Source: JAJVID01 sp050247435
Lineage (GTDB): Bacteria > Acidobacteriota > Blastocatellia > RBC074
Assembly (NCBI GenBank): GCA_050247435.1
Contig: JBFWUF010000013.1
Span: 62,001 to 126,000, forward strand
DNA: 64,000 bases
Direction: 5' to 3'
Within the stretch, counting starts at the first letter, position 1. Each line of letters opens with the position of its first letter. Positions 36,501 to 43,892 of this stretch are shown here, one piece after another. The notes under the pieces were generated by a model. It was not told where the DNA came from. It searched no databases and saw only the letters and a program-made list of their open reading frames with translations. The translations under genes and the position numbers were made by a program.

Positions 36501-36813
36501 CCGCCTGATCCACATTGACTCCGACCTTGAAGGTGACCGTCAACTGGTAGACGCCATTGTTGGATGAAGTGGACGAGAGATAGAGCATGTCGTCCACGCC
36601 GTTGACCTCTTTCTCGATGATCGTGGCGACTGTTTGTTCGACCGTTTGCGCATTGGCGCCCGGATAGGTGGCGGTCACATTGACGGTGGGCGGTGTGATT
36701 CGCGGGTACTGCGTGACCGGCAAACTGAACAGCGCCAGGATGCCCATCAGCGTGATGACAATTGAAATCACCGTGGCGAGGACGGGACGGTCAATGAAGA
36801 TTTTGGTGAACAT
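33577..36813 (-). CDS. RND multidrug efflux transporter, HAE1/AcrB type
   Basis: The 1078-residue inner-membrane proton antiporter of the pump. It starts MFTKIFIDRPVLATVISI, the canonical AcrB-like N-terminus. The proton-relay Asp pair lies in LAVGIVVDDAIVVVEAV. Twelve membrane helices and two large periplasmic loops are expected; QPQLPAEVISQGLKVEK and SGEAPASDG-type segments are recognisable. The frame extends 15 codons upstream to 36858, but the start at 36813 fits the family and has GAGAGG upstream. It lies between adaptor and outer-membrane genes, a complete MexAB-OprM-type order. Likely substrates are drugs or solvents, not further resolved. Confidence 0.96.
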   Translation of the reverse strand: MFTKIFIDRPVLATVISIVITLMGILALFSLPVTQYPRITPPTVNVTATYPGANAQTVEQTVATIIEKEVNGVDDMLYLSSTSSNNGVYQLTVTFKVGVNVDQAAINVQNRVSIAQPQLPAEVISQGLKVEKATADMLLIVGMVSPDNSFDNLFLSNYATINVVDALLRVPGVGKVTIFGQQDYGMRVWFNPDAMTRLGITTSDVALAIREQNAEAAIGKIGEAPASDGQSFQYPLVTKGRLTEVSEFEQIIIRALPDGSIVRLKDIARIELGARSYTNFSRLNGSPGTMMAVYQTSGANALEVAAGVKARMKELAERFPPGLAYQIPFDTTTFVSLSIEEVVKTLVEAFALVFLVVFLFLQSWRAVVIPLVAVPVSLIGTLGLLLVFGFSINLLTLFALVLAVGIVVDDAIVVVEAVQHKLDHDPALSPRDATLAAMIEVTGPIIGISLVLSAVFIPVSFLGGITGEMFKQFALTMASAVAISTVNALTFTPAMCALLLRPTTKSSSKGLLNRFFGGFDRFFEKTTAGYRAGVVFLLRKSLVGLALLAVLSAGAILLFRYTPTTFVPDEDQGYVFISIQLPDAASLERTTAVIDQVEAIVKASPGVKDFISIGGQSMLLGVGSNMGMIILNLKPWDERKTADLQIKGVMAGLSGKLAAIPEAIIFAAVPPPIPGLGSVGGFDYVLEDRAGGQLSDLTQAAQAMTGAANQRPELAGVYTTLRAGSPQISLDIDREKAKSLGISLSDIYSTLAANLAALPLVDFNRFGRTYKVVLEAEPEFRAKPENIGQFYVRNAKGEMVPLATLINVRPQSGPESIARYNLFRSASIRGSAASGYASGDAVAAMEEVSGQALPAAMGYEWTGVTYQEKESGEQLMMILGLTLVFVFLLLAALYESWAIPFSVILGVPLGVFGAVLAVWMRGLTVNVYFQVGLVMLIGLAVKNAILIVEFAKMRHEEGMSLQDAAVDGAVQRFRPILMTSFAFILGVAPLVISSGAGAGSRHALGTAVFGGMTAATLFGVFLIPWLYVVLQGLTERKPRAKQPDEEEQLMPRAEPVEGEQEIEPVAATARETEGARGD

Positions 36814-36832
36814 GCTTTCGCCTCTCTGAAGT

Positions 36833-36850
36833 TGCCACGAGGTCGTGGCA
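36833..36850. repeat. Short intercistronic palindrome
   Basis: TGCCACGA-GG-TCGTGGCA is an 18-base perfect palindrome in the 46-base gap between adaptor and permease genes, about 20 bases before the permease ATG. It could form a small hairpin that modulates the ratio of the two proteins, or be an operator. Confidence 0.5.
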
Positions 36851-36859
36851 TCCGGCAAG

Positions 36860-38140
36860 TCACTTTTCAGTTTCGGCCATCATCACCGGTTTGACCGTCA
36901 TGTCGGGCCGGACTTTTTGCACGCCGTCAACGATCACGCGCTCACCCGGTTTGATCCCCTGCTCGACGAGGAACATTTCACCGGTCTTTGCGCCGGCGAC
37001 CACGTTCCGGCGCTGGACTTTATTGTCATCGCTGACCACGTAAAGAGAGGTCACACCCTGCAGCTCCAACAGGGCGCGCTGCGGCGCGAGCAGCGCATTT
37101 GTGCGTTCGTCAATCAGGGCGCGCACTCTGGCGAATTGCCCTTCGCGCAGCATCCGGTTGGGGTTGGGGAATTCGGCCCGTATCGTGAGTGTGCCGGTGC
37201 TTGAACTGATCGTGCGCTCAGCCATGTTCACCCGGCCCTCAAAGGGGTGGACCGAGCCGTCTTCCAGAATCAACTCCAGCGGGACGCGGCGACTGCCTTG
37301 TCCGTAGCGCTTCGTGTATTCCAGATAGGCGCGCTCGGTGATGCTGAAATTGACGTAGATCGGATTGACCTGGGAAATGGTGGTCAGCAGGCTCTTGCTC
37401 TGCGCGCCGACCAATGCGCCGACCTGAATCCCCGGCTGGTTCCGCCCGACATACCCGGAAATGGGGGCGCGAATGATGGTGTAGCTCAGATTCAATTCGG
37501 CTTGCCTGATTGCCGCGAGGCTGGCTTGCACGGCGGCTTTGGCGGTGTTGATGTCGGTCTGTTGCAGCAGTTCAGTCTGAGCCATCGCCGCGCGATTGGC
37601 CTCGACCAGGGCCTGGGCTTGTTTTTCTTTCGCCACCGCGGCGTCGAGTTCCTGCGGCGTGACGGCTTCTTCTTTGACCAGCGGGCGAATGCGGTTCAAG
37701 TCTTGTTGCGCATTGACCAGTTGCGCCTCGCTCTGCGCGAGATTGGCTTTGGCCCGCAGCAGTTCCACAGATTTGGTCGCCGATTCCAGCGCGGCTTCGT
37801 CTCTGGCAAGCTGGGCTTTGGCTTTTTGCAGTTCGGCCTCGAAGGGGCGCTGGTCAATGACGAACAGCGTCGCGCCCTGCTTGACCCACGAACCTTCGGT
37901 GAAAGCGATCTTTTCCAGAAAGCCTTCCACCCGCGCCTGCACCTCCACATTCTTCGCCGACTCCGTTTGCCCGACGTATTCGCCGAAGACCGGCACGTTC
38001 CGTTCGATGACCTGCATCACCTTGACCGTGGGAACCTGCGTCGCCGCCTGCGGAGCCTGTTTTTTGCCACAGGCGACAGCCAGGGCGAGGATACAGATTG
38101 CGATAACAGCATTGAGCGCACACGCTCGGTGTCTCTTCAT
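36860..38140 (-). CDS. RND efflux periplasmic adaptor (membrane fusion) lipoprotein
   Basis: The 426-residue adaptor linking pump and channel. A lipoprotein signal ends LALAVAC with Cys24. The order is barrel-sandwich half-motif (VEVQARVEGFLEKIAF), a long coiled-coil hairpin (about 105-190, Ala/Glu/Gln-rich), the second lipoyl half (LSYTIIRAPISGYVGRN), a beta-barrel and a membrane-proximal domain. The ATG at 38140 has GGAGG 8 bases upstream; the longer frame to 38224 would run through a palindrome. First gene of the three-gene efflux operon. Confidence 0.95.
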   Translation of the reverse strand: MKRHRACALNAVIAICILALAVACGKKQAPQAATQVPTVKVMQVIERNVPVFGEYVGQTESAKNVEVQARVEGFLEKIAFTEGSWVKQGATLFVIDQRPFEAELQKAKAQLARDEAALESATKSVELLRAKANLAQSEAQLVNAQQDLNRIRPLVKEEAVTPQELDAAVAKEKQAQALVEANRAAMAQTELLQQTDINTAKAAVQASLAAIRQAELNLSYTIIRAPISGYVGRNQPGIQVGALVGAQSKSLLTTISQVNPIYVNFSITERAYLEYTKRYGQGSRRVPLELILEDGSVHPFEGRVNMAERTISSSTGTLTIRAEFPNPNRMLREGQFARVRALIDERTNALLAPQRALLELQGVTSLYVVSDDNKVQRRNVVAGAKTGEMFLVEQGIKPGERVIVDGVQKVRPDMTVKPVMMAETEK

Positions 38141-38152
38141 TCGGGGCCTCCG

Positions 38153-38218
38153 GATTTTCCTGTCCAGCATTTTCCTGCAAGCAAAGCGTGACACAGGAAA
38201 ATGCGGGACAGGAAAATC
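38153..38218. repeat. Hyphenated palindrome in the efflux-operon leader
   Basis: The arms 38153-38177 and 38194-38218 match at 24 of 25 positions as reverse complements (core TTTTCCTGTCC and GCATTTTCCTG) with a 16-base spacer. It lies immediately upstream of the adaptor ribosome binding site, so it would be part of the operon leader. Confidence 0.8.
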
Positions 38219-38421
38219 AGTCAAATTTGCAAGAGTGGATTATTTCCGAAACCCTACACCCCTATCCCGTTATCCGCAAGGCTCTGACAATTGCACGTCG
38301 CTCGTTCGGATCCCCTCGCTGATGTTACGTGTGGGCTGACCAGAGTAGCCGAACTCCACAAACCCGTGATCTTGTGGCTTGCTAAAACATCGTTTCTTTT
38401 ACGGAAGAGTTCCGCCATCGC

Positions 38422-39498
38422 TTACTTGCTTTCCAGCGTCTTGATCAGTTTCAGCCCTTCGACCATTGGCGGATATTCGGGCAACGCCCCTTGCGGGCGG
38501 CCCCAGATCGAGAACAGATGGCCGAGCATCTTCGGCGAATCCTGCTTGTAGCTGTATTCAATCAGCATCTTCACCGCGTCAAGCTTGTTCCAGCTTGTCG
38601 GCACGACTCTGAAGCCTTTCTCGATGAACATCGGGATGGACGGATAGCCGCCTGCCATCGGCTCGTAGTGCCAGGGGAGGATGATGATGTCTTTCGGGAT
38701 CATCTCCACCGCCGTTGCCGTGCCGTTCGCGGAGGCTTCCCATTTGCCCCAGTTGAATTGCTTGGCGTCAATCAGCCGGTCGCCCCACATCAGCATTTCG
38801 ACTTTGCGCTTTTTGACCAGGTGGTTGTAGATGTCGTTGATCGCCTTCGCGTAGAGCTTGCCGGGATCCTGTCCTTTGGTCGAGGGCGATTTGTCAGAAC
38901 CGAGCAGGAAGACTTCGTCCGCGCCGATGTGAAAAGCGTCGGCCTGGAAGGCGTCAATGATTTCGTCCAGCAGCTTGAAGACGATCTTGTAGACCGCCGG
39001 GTTGTTGACATCCCATTCGCGGCAATAGAGGCCTTCGTTGTTCGGGAACGCGCCAGGGGTCAGATCGAATTGCGGGTATTTGGTCAGCAGCGGGAACGTC
39101 TGCTTCGCCCACGACTGATGGCCGATGCACTGGAATTCGGGAATCACTCGAATGCCGTGCTGGCGGCTGGCGGCGACGAATTTGCGCGCGCCGGCTTTGG
39201 TGATTTGTTTCTCGTCCTGTCGCAATTCGGGATGCGACTGGAACTCGAAATGGTAATCCACTTCGAAGATGACGAAGTTGATCCCCAGCGTGGCCAGCTT
39301 CGGCAAATCGGCGGTGAGCTTTTCCAGATCGGCGTCATTGTTGTAATTGAGCAAGTGGACGCCCTGCCATTTCTGCGCAGGCTTAGCCGCAGCGTTCTCT
39401 TTCTGTTGGGCCTGCCCGGAGAAGCCAACTGCTAACGCGCTCAACAAGACAACTGACAGCCACAATGAGAACCGCAATCGCAAAGGTTTGATGATCAT
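38422..39498 (-). CDS. Secreted glycoside hydrolase family 20-like beta-N-acetylhexosaminidase
   Basis: A 358-residue exported TIM-barrel enzyme that should release terminal N-acetylhexosamine. Signal peptide 1-30. The GH20 catalytic pair is D194-E195 in AFHIGADEVF. GVHLLNYNNDADLEKL begins the barrel and RVIPEFQCIGHQSW is a typical strand. It lacks the usual separate GH20 N-terminal domain, so it is a compact, atypical member. The ATG at 39498 has AGAGGA upstream; the frame is open to 39612 but passes through a palindrome. A truncated copy of its 3' end lies at 31929-32123. Confidence 0.88.
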   Translation of the reverse strand: MIIKPLRLRFSLWLSVVLLSALAVGFSGQAQQKENAAAKPAQKWQGVHLLNYNNDADLEKLTADLPKLATLGINFVIFEVDYHFEFQSHPELRQDEKQITKAGARKFVAASRQHGIRVIPEFQCIGHQSWAKQTFPLLTKYPQFDLTPGAFPNNEGLYCREWDVNNPAVYKIVFKLLDEIIDAFQADAFHIGADEVFLLGSDKSPSTKGQDPGKLYAKAINDIYNHLVKKRKVEMLMWGDRLIDAKQFNWGKWEASANGTATAVEMIPKDIIILPWHYEPMAGGYPSIPMFIEKGFRVVPTSWNKLDAVKMLIEYSYKQDSPKMLGHLFSIWGRPQGALPEYPPMVEGLKLIKTLESK

Positions 39499-39517
39499 GA
39501 ATTTTATCCTCTGAAAA

Positions 39518-39600
39518 TGTCTGACAAACTGCCAGCTTGTCGAGGGCTGTGTGAGAAGGTCTTTCCCGAAAGCAACGACAAGCTGGCAGCTTGTCGGACA
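39518..39600. repeat. Hyphenated palindrome upstream of the GH20-like gene
   Basis: The arms 39518-39542 and 39576-39600 match at 23 of 25 positions as reverse complements. The right arm itself contains the near-palindrome GACAAGCTGGCAGCTTGTC. It occupies most of the 129-base gap between the GH20-like start and the GH9 stop. Confidence 0.8.
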
Positions 39601-39627
39601 ACTAAGACCCACTTCTCAACGTTCTTT

Positions 39628-41469
39628 CTACTTCCCGACCGCCACCGCCAGCATGTACCACGCGGCGTGCGGCAGCCACTGCTCGCCCCATCGCCAGTCG
39701 TTATCGGCGCCGGTTTCCGAAACCATCAAGTGGAAATCAATGTCCTCTTCGTCCTTGAAACCCGCCGTGATGCCGTTGACGATGCCGCCCGGCGCGTTCT
39801 TGTACTCCCACGCCTCGAAGAACATGTAATCCGGGTTGTTGCGCCCCACGCCGTGCAGCATGGAATTGTCGTAAGGGTTCAGGCCGAGAATCCAGTTCAG
39901 TTGATTGAGCGCGTAGGATTGCAGTTTCGCCTGGAACGCCGGGTCATTGCCGAAATGCTTCGCCGCCAATCTTGCCGCCGTCGCCAGCGAACCGAGCCGC
40001 GCGTTTTCGCCTTGCCACCACGGAGCGGTTTCGGCGTCGTGCGGATAAAAGAAACTCGTGCGGCGGATGCCGGCCTTGTTCTGCACTAACTGGCGGCTGT
40101 AGCCGAACGGGTTAGCCACCTCGTTGGTGACTTCAAGCTCGAAGCCCAGCGATTTTTTGACCGCTTCAAGCGCCGCCGCTTTCATCCGTTCATCGGCGAT
40201 CTCGGCGTAATAAAGCAAACTGACGACGGGATAGCCCGCGTCCGCCGCGTGAAAGAACGGGCGGTCGCCGTCATCCGCCCGCCAGTAATTTTTATACCCG
40301 CCGCTGCTCGTGAGGCGATTGATCAGGCTCTGCGCGCGTTTGCCGGCGGCGGCTTTGTACGCGGGTTTCTTCGTCGCGCGGTAAAGTTCTGTCGCGGCGG
40401 CCAGCGCGCAGTAATCATCAACGATGTTTTCCTTGCCGTCGTTGGTCAGCGAGAGGTTGTGCTGTTCCAGATAGCCGAACGCTTCTTCGGCCACGCGCAG
40501 ATAATCGGCGTTGCTGAAATCGCCGGAGACTCTGTACGTGCTGGCTATGGCCAGCGCGGCGATGGCGATGCCGCCGCCCGCGCGATAGCTGACTTCTTCG
40601 GGCGCCCGCGGCTCCTGTTCCTGCCGGGGCTGCGCGCCATCAATGCCTTCAGTATTCGATTGCTTGATTCTGAACCCGCGCATCGCGGCGGAGATGCGCC
40701 GGTCTTCGCCCTTCTTTTCCGGCCCGGGCGCGCCCACCGAGCGGTAAAACGAGCCTGCCGGATTTTTCGACCGCGCCAGATAATCCGCGCCGTACATCGC
40801 TTCGTCGAGCACGCGGCGTTTGTACTGCCTGAAATTCGGCTCGCCGCGTTTTTCGAGTTGCTCGTAAGTTTTGAAGAGGCTCCACGCCGTCAACGTGATC
40901 TGCTGCGGATTGAAATATGTAGAATAGGAAAGATGCGAGAGGTGCTTGCCGTAATCGCCCGACGCGTCGTACCAGCCGCCGTGCAGGTCCGCGCGTTTGC
41001 CAGACCCGTCGGCGAAGGGCGAATTGCGGTCAGCCTTGTCGAGCAGGCCGGAACTGCGTTGCCCCTTGAAATAATAAACCACGTCCGACAGCGTGTACCG
41101 TTCGAGCAGGTTCTTGCGAACCGCGAATGGGAACGACCGGATTGAACCTTTGCCGGTGGCGCACTCGATGACGTAATCGCCTTCGATTGTGACGCCGTCG
41201 AACTCGATAGTCCAGAAATGCCAGCCCTTCCACTTCCTGACCGGGCCGATTTTTTGCGCCGAACCGGAGAAGACCTCTTTATCGCTTGGATACTCACGGA
41301 CTTTGAACGCGGTCACGGTGTCGCTTTCCTTGCCTTGCACGACAGCCCGTTTCGGGCCGGAAGGCTCGTAGCCGAGATGATTGGTCAGAATCTTCAGGCT
41401 CTGCGCCTGGGCAAACTGACCGGCGCCAATCAGGCAGGCGAACGCCGCCAGCAAAGCGTATCTTTTCAT
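39628..41469 (-). CDS. Secreted glycoside hydrolase family 9 enzyme with N-terminal Ig-like domain
   Basis: A 613-residue exported endoglucanase-type or exo-glucosaminidase-type enzyme. Signal peptide 1-22; cellulase N-terminal Ig-like domain (about 25-118, starting LKILTNHLGYEPSGPKRAVV); GH9 alpha6/alpha6 barrel (125-612). Catalytic Asp candidates D168 and D172 lie in GGWYDASGDYGKH and the acid Glu596 in RWGEQWLPH. NQLNWILGLNPYDNSM is a typical late motif. Adjacent to the GH20-like gene on the same strand, suggesting degradation of a beta-1,4 glycan, possibly chitosan- or cellulose-like. No ribosome binding site stronger than AAAGGAAT is seen. Confidence 0.93.
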   Translation of the reverse strand: MKRYALLAAFACLIGAGQFAQAQSLKILTNHLGYEPSGPKRAVVQGKESDTVTAFKVREYPSDKEVFSGSAQKIGPVRKWKGWHFWTIEFDGVTIEGDYVIECATGKGSIRSFPFAVRKNLLERYTLSDVVYYFKGQRSSGLLDKADRNSPFADGSGKRADLHGGWYDASGDYGKHLSHLSYSTYFNPQQITLTAWSLFKTYEQLEKRGEPNFRQYKRRVLDEAMYGADYLARSKNPAGSFYRSVGAPGPEKKGEDRRISAAMRGFRIKQSNTEGIDGAQPRQEQEPRAPEEVSYRAGGGIAIAALAIASTYRVSGDFSNADYLRVAEEAFGYLEQHNLSLTNDGKENIVDDYCALAAATELYRATKKPAYKAAAGKRAQSLINRLTSSGGYKNYWRADDGDRPFFHAADAGYPVVSLLYYAEIADERMKAAALEAVKKSLGFELEVTNEVANPFGYSRQLVQNKAGIRRTSFFYPHDAETAPWWQGENARLGSLATAARLAAKHFGNDPAFQAKLQSYALNQLNWILGLNPYDNSMLHGVGRNNPDYMFFEAWEYKNAPGGIVNGITAGFKDEEDIDFHLMVSETGADNDWRWGEQWLPHAAWYMLAVAVGK

Positions 41470-41517
41470 TCAATGATTCCTTTCTATTTCCGGTGGGTCT
41501 AAAAATGTAAGACCTAC

Positions 41518-41628
41518 TTCACCGCAGGGGCGCGGAGAACGCGGAGGCTTCGCACGAGGAAGAGAGCGGAAGGATCTTCTTACATACTCTCTTCGCTCCC
41601 TCGGCGTTCTCCGCGCCTCTACGGTGAA
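41518..41628. repeat. Hyphenated palindrome (GCGGAGAACGC type)
   Basis: The arms 41518-41542 and 41604-41628 match at 23 of 25 positions as reverse complements. They begin with TTCACCG and contain GGCGCGGAGAACGC. The 61-base centre has a further weaker inverted segment. It fills the gap between the VWFA gene end and the GH9 start. Confidence 0.8.
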
Positions 41629-41672
41629 GGCGGCTCACGTAGCTCATGGCATTACTTTTTGAATTACAAATT

Positions 41673-43886
41673 TCACGGTCTGACGATGAACGGCTCCTGA
41701 TGCGTGACCAGCTTCTTGGTCACGGTGTCTCTGGTTTCGATCATCGCCGTGTATTGGCCCGGCGTCAGGCCAGCCAGTTTGATAAATCTGGCAAAAATCA
41801 TGTGCGGCGCCGGCTGTGCGACTGTCTCGGTCAGCACGTAATCCTGCGGCATCGCCGCCGCCTTGCCGTCTTTCAGCAATCGCACCGTGACGCGCGCCAT
41901 CGGCTTGCCCATTTCGGTGTTGATCGCCGCGTTGTAGACCTCGAAAAAGATGATCAGGTTATCCGTGGCGCGAAACTCGCGGCTGGGCGAAGGGCGAATC
42001 TGCGCGCCTTCCTGGCTGAACACGTCAACCGGGCCGGCGGCTCCCGGCGTTTTTTTGATCGGCTCCGCGTGACGGCTCAAGACCACGCTGCTGGTTGAAA
42101 ATTCAGCGTCAATGGCGGGCAGCGCCAGCTTCTGCTTTTTCGCGGCGACCTTGCCTGACAGGCGATCCTTGAAAATCAGTTCGATGTTGTAAGCGCCCGG
42201 CGCCAGCTCCAAATCCTGCCGGACAAATATATTGTTTTGCAGAATTCGCTGGTGCTGTTCGTTGGTCAGCGCGATGTTGAATCCGCTGCCGAGCCGCGCG
42301 ATTACTTTGCCCGCCTCGTCCCGGATCGCGCCCAGCACATCGAATTGGACATTGTGTTTGTCGCCCTTGCGGTCGAATTTCATCGCGCCCGGCGGGACTT
42401 CCAACGAAATCGGGATCAGATAGTTTTCGCCTCTGGCCCGGAACGGATTCAACTCGACGAACAACGGCAGCGTTGGATTGGCCTCTGCTTCGGCGACGCT
42501 GGCCAGCAGCTTCTTTTCATCGGCTGAGAACGTCACGACTTCTTCGCCGGCGTGCGCGTAATAGCCCGCGCGCGAGGTGACTTTGACATCAGGGCGGCGC
42601 GCTTCGACCTTCAGCTTGCGAAAGGCTCCGTCAAAGTTTTGATCAGTGCTGTACCAGGCGAGCGTGTAGCGGGCGCGAATGTTGTCGTCAATGCGATTCA
42701 ACCCGCGCGATAAATCATTTGTGCCTTTGATGAATTCGCCGCCCGTGTCGCCGGAGATGCGGTAGAGAATGTCGTACTGCCGGTTTTGCCCTTCGTGGCG
42801 GACGTTGTCGAAAACGTTCTCGCCGCCGACCGCGCGGATGCGGTCTTCCTTGTCGGCCAGCCCGGAAACGCTGTCGAGCGGCGATGCGGGGACGGGCGAA
42901 GTGGATTGCGGCCCGCTCGTGCGCAGCCCGGCGGAATCAATGATGTAGATGGCGACGTTGGCGCGGTTGGCAAAATCAATCACGCTCTGCGCCTGCCAGT
43001 CGAGCGTCGCCGAGGTGATGAAACCCTGCGAAAACAACACCACGGTTTTCTTGCCCGGAAATCCTCGTTGTGCCGCGCAGATGGCCGCGAGCGCCGCCAG
43101 CACGGGGCGCGCCTGCTGCGTGGTGAGTTGCGCGCGCAGCAGCGTGAATTGCTGAAGAATCCGGTTGACGATCATGGCTCGCGCCGCTGCTGATCCCTGC
43201 GCCGCCGCCGCCGCCGCGCCGCCTGCGCCGGTGGGTGCTGACGGCGCACTCACGCCGCTCAGGCTTTGTTGCTCAGCCCGCAATTGCTCTGTGGCTTGCG
43301 CAAGCTGGCCGCGTTCCAGATTCAGATTTGACAGCGACATCGTGGAGGCGCGTTCCACCGCCGCAATGAGCTTGTCCTTGTTCTGTGTGAACGGCTGGTA
43401 AAGTTGCAAGTCGTTGGCGATGCCGAAGACCGCGACCGTGTCCGCGCCGGTGATTCGCTCGCGGATGTATTTGAGCGTCCCTTCGCGCACCTGTTTGAAA
43501 TTCGTCTGATCCGTCGTCGCCCTGTCCAGCACCAGCGAAATGATGTTCGATTGCCCGCCGCCGGAGTCAGCAATCGCAGCATCGCCAGTCTTCGGTTTCG
43601 TCGCTTCGCCGCCGCCCAGCGGAGGCTCGAAGATTTCCACCTTCTGCGCCACGCCGTTTTCGTAAACGTTGAAGTCTTCGGCTTTGAGGTCGGTGACGTA
43701 CTTTCCTTTTTTGTCCTTCACGATCACATCGGTCGTGACGAGGCGCGTTTCAAGCCGGATGGTGTCATCCGGCTTCTTTTGCTTATCCTGCTGCGATTGC
43801 GCCTGGGTCGCTGGCAGCGACACGGCGAGGGCCAGCAGCAGGGAAGCGAGTGAGCGCGATTTGGAAAAAAGTTTCGGGGTAAACAT
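41673..43886 (-). CDS. Secreted VWFA-domain protein, acidobacterial type
   Basis: A 737-residue exported protein. Signal peptide 1-30; an N-terminal strand region with RLVTTDVIVKDKKGKYVTDL; then a von Willebrand factor A domain (about 110-420) of the type I know as TIGR03436, shown by LKAEDFNVYENGVAQKV, RGFPGKKTVVLFSQGF and RARYTLAWY. The usual MIDAS DxSxS is degenerate (LVLDRATTD). The C-terminal 300 residues are beta-rich without a named domain. It is the last gene of the TPR-CRTAC1-TPR-VWFA operon, 6 bases after the TPR stop. Function unknown; surface binding or assembly is inferred. Confidence 0.9.
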   Translation of the reverse strand: MFTPKLFSKSRSLASLLLALAVSLPATQAQSQQDKQKKPDDTIRLETRLVTTDVIVKDKKGKYVTDLKAEDFNVYENGVAQKVEIFEPPLGGGEATKPKTGDAAIADSGGGQSNIISLVLDRATTDQTNFKQVREGTLKYIRERITGADTVAVFGIANDLQLYQPFTQNKDKLIAAVERASTMSLSNLNLERGQLAQATEQLRAEQQSLSGVSAPSAPTGAGGAAAAAAQGSAAARAMIVNRILQQFTLLRAQLTTQQARPVLAALAAICAAQRGFPGKKTVVLFSQGFITSATLDWQAQSVIDFANRANVAIYIIDSAGLRTSGPQSTSPVPASPLDSVSGLADKEDRIRAVGGENVFDNVRHEGQNRQYDILYRISGDTGGEFIKGTNDLSRGLNRIDDNIRARYTLAWYSTDQNFDGAFRKLKVEARRPDVKVTSRAGYYAHAGEEVVTFSADEKKLLASVAEAEANPTLPLFVELNPFRARGENYLIPISLEVPPGAMKFDRKGDKHNVQFDVLGAIRDEAGKVIARLGSGFNIALTNEQHQRILQNNIFVRQDLELAPGAYNIELIFKDRLSGKVAAKKQKLALPAIDAEFSTSSVVLSRHAEPIKKTPGAAGPVDVFSQEGAQIRPSPSREFRATDNLIIFFEVYNAAINTEMGKPMARVTVRLLKDGKAAAMPQDYVLTETVAQPAPHMIFARFIKLAGLTPGQYTAMIETRDTVTKKLVTHQEPFIVRP

Positions 43887-43892
43887 GATTTT

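Noticed and set aside
33670..36567. Long plus-strand open frames opposite the RND permease
   Set aside because: They are antisense to a clear AcrB-type gene and have compositionally biased, His/Arg-rich translations with no recognisable domain.
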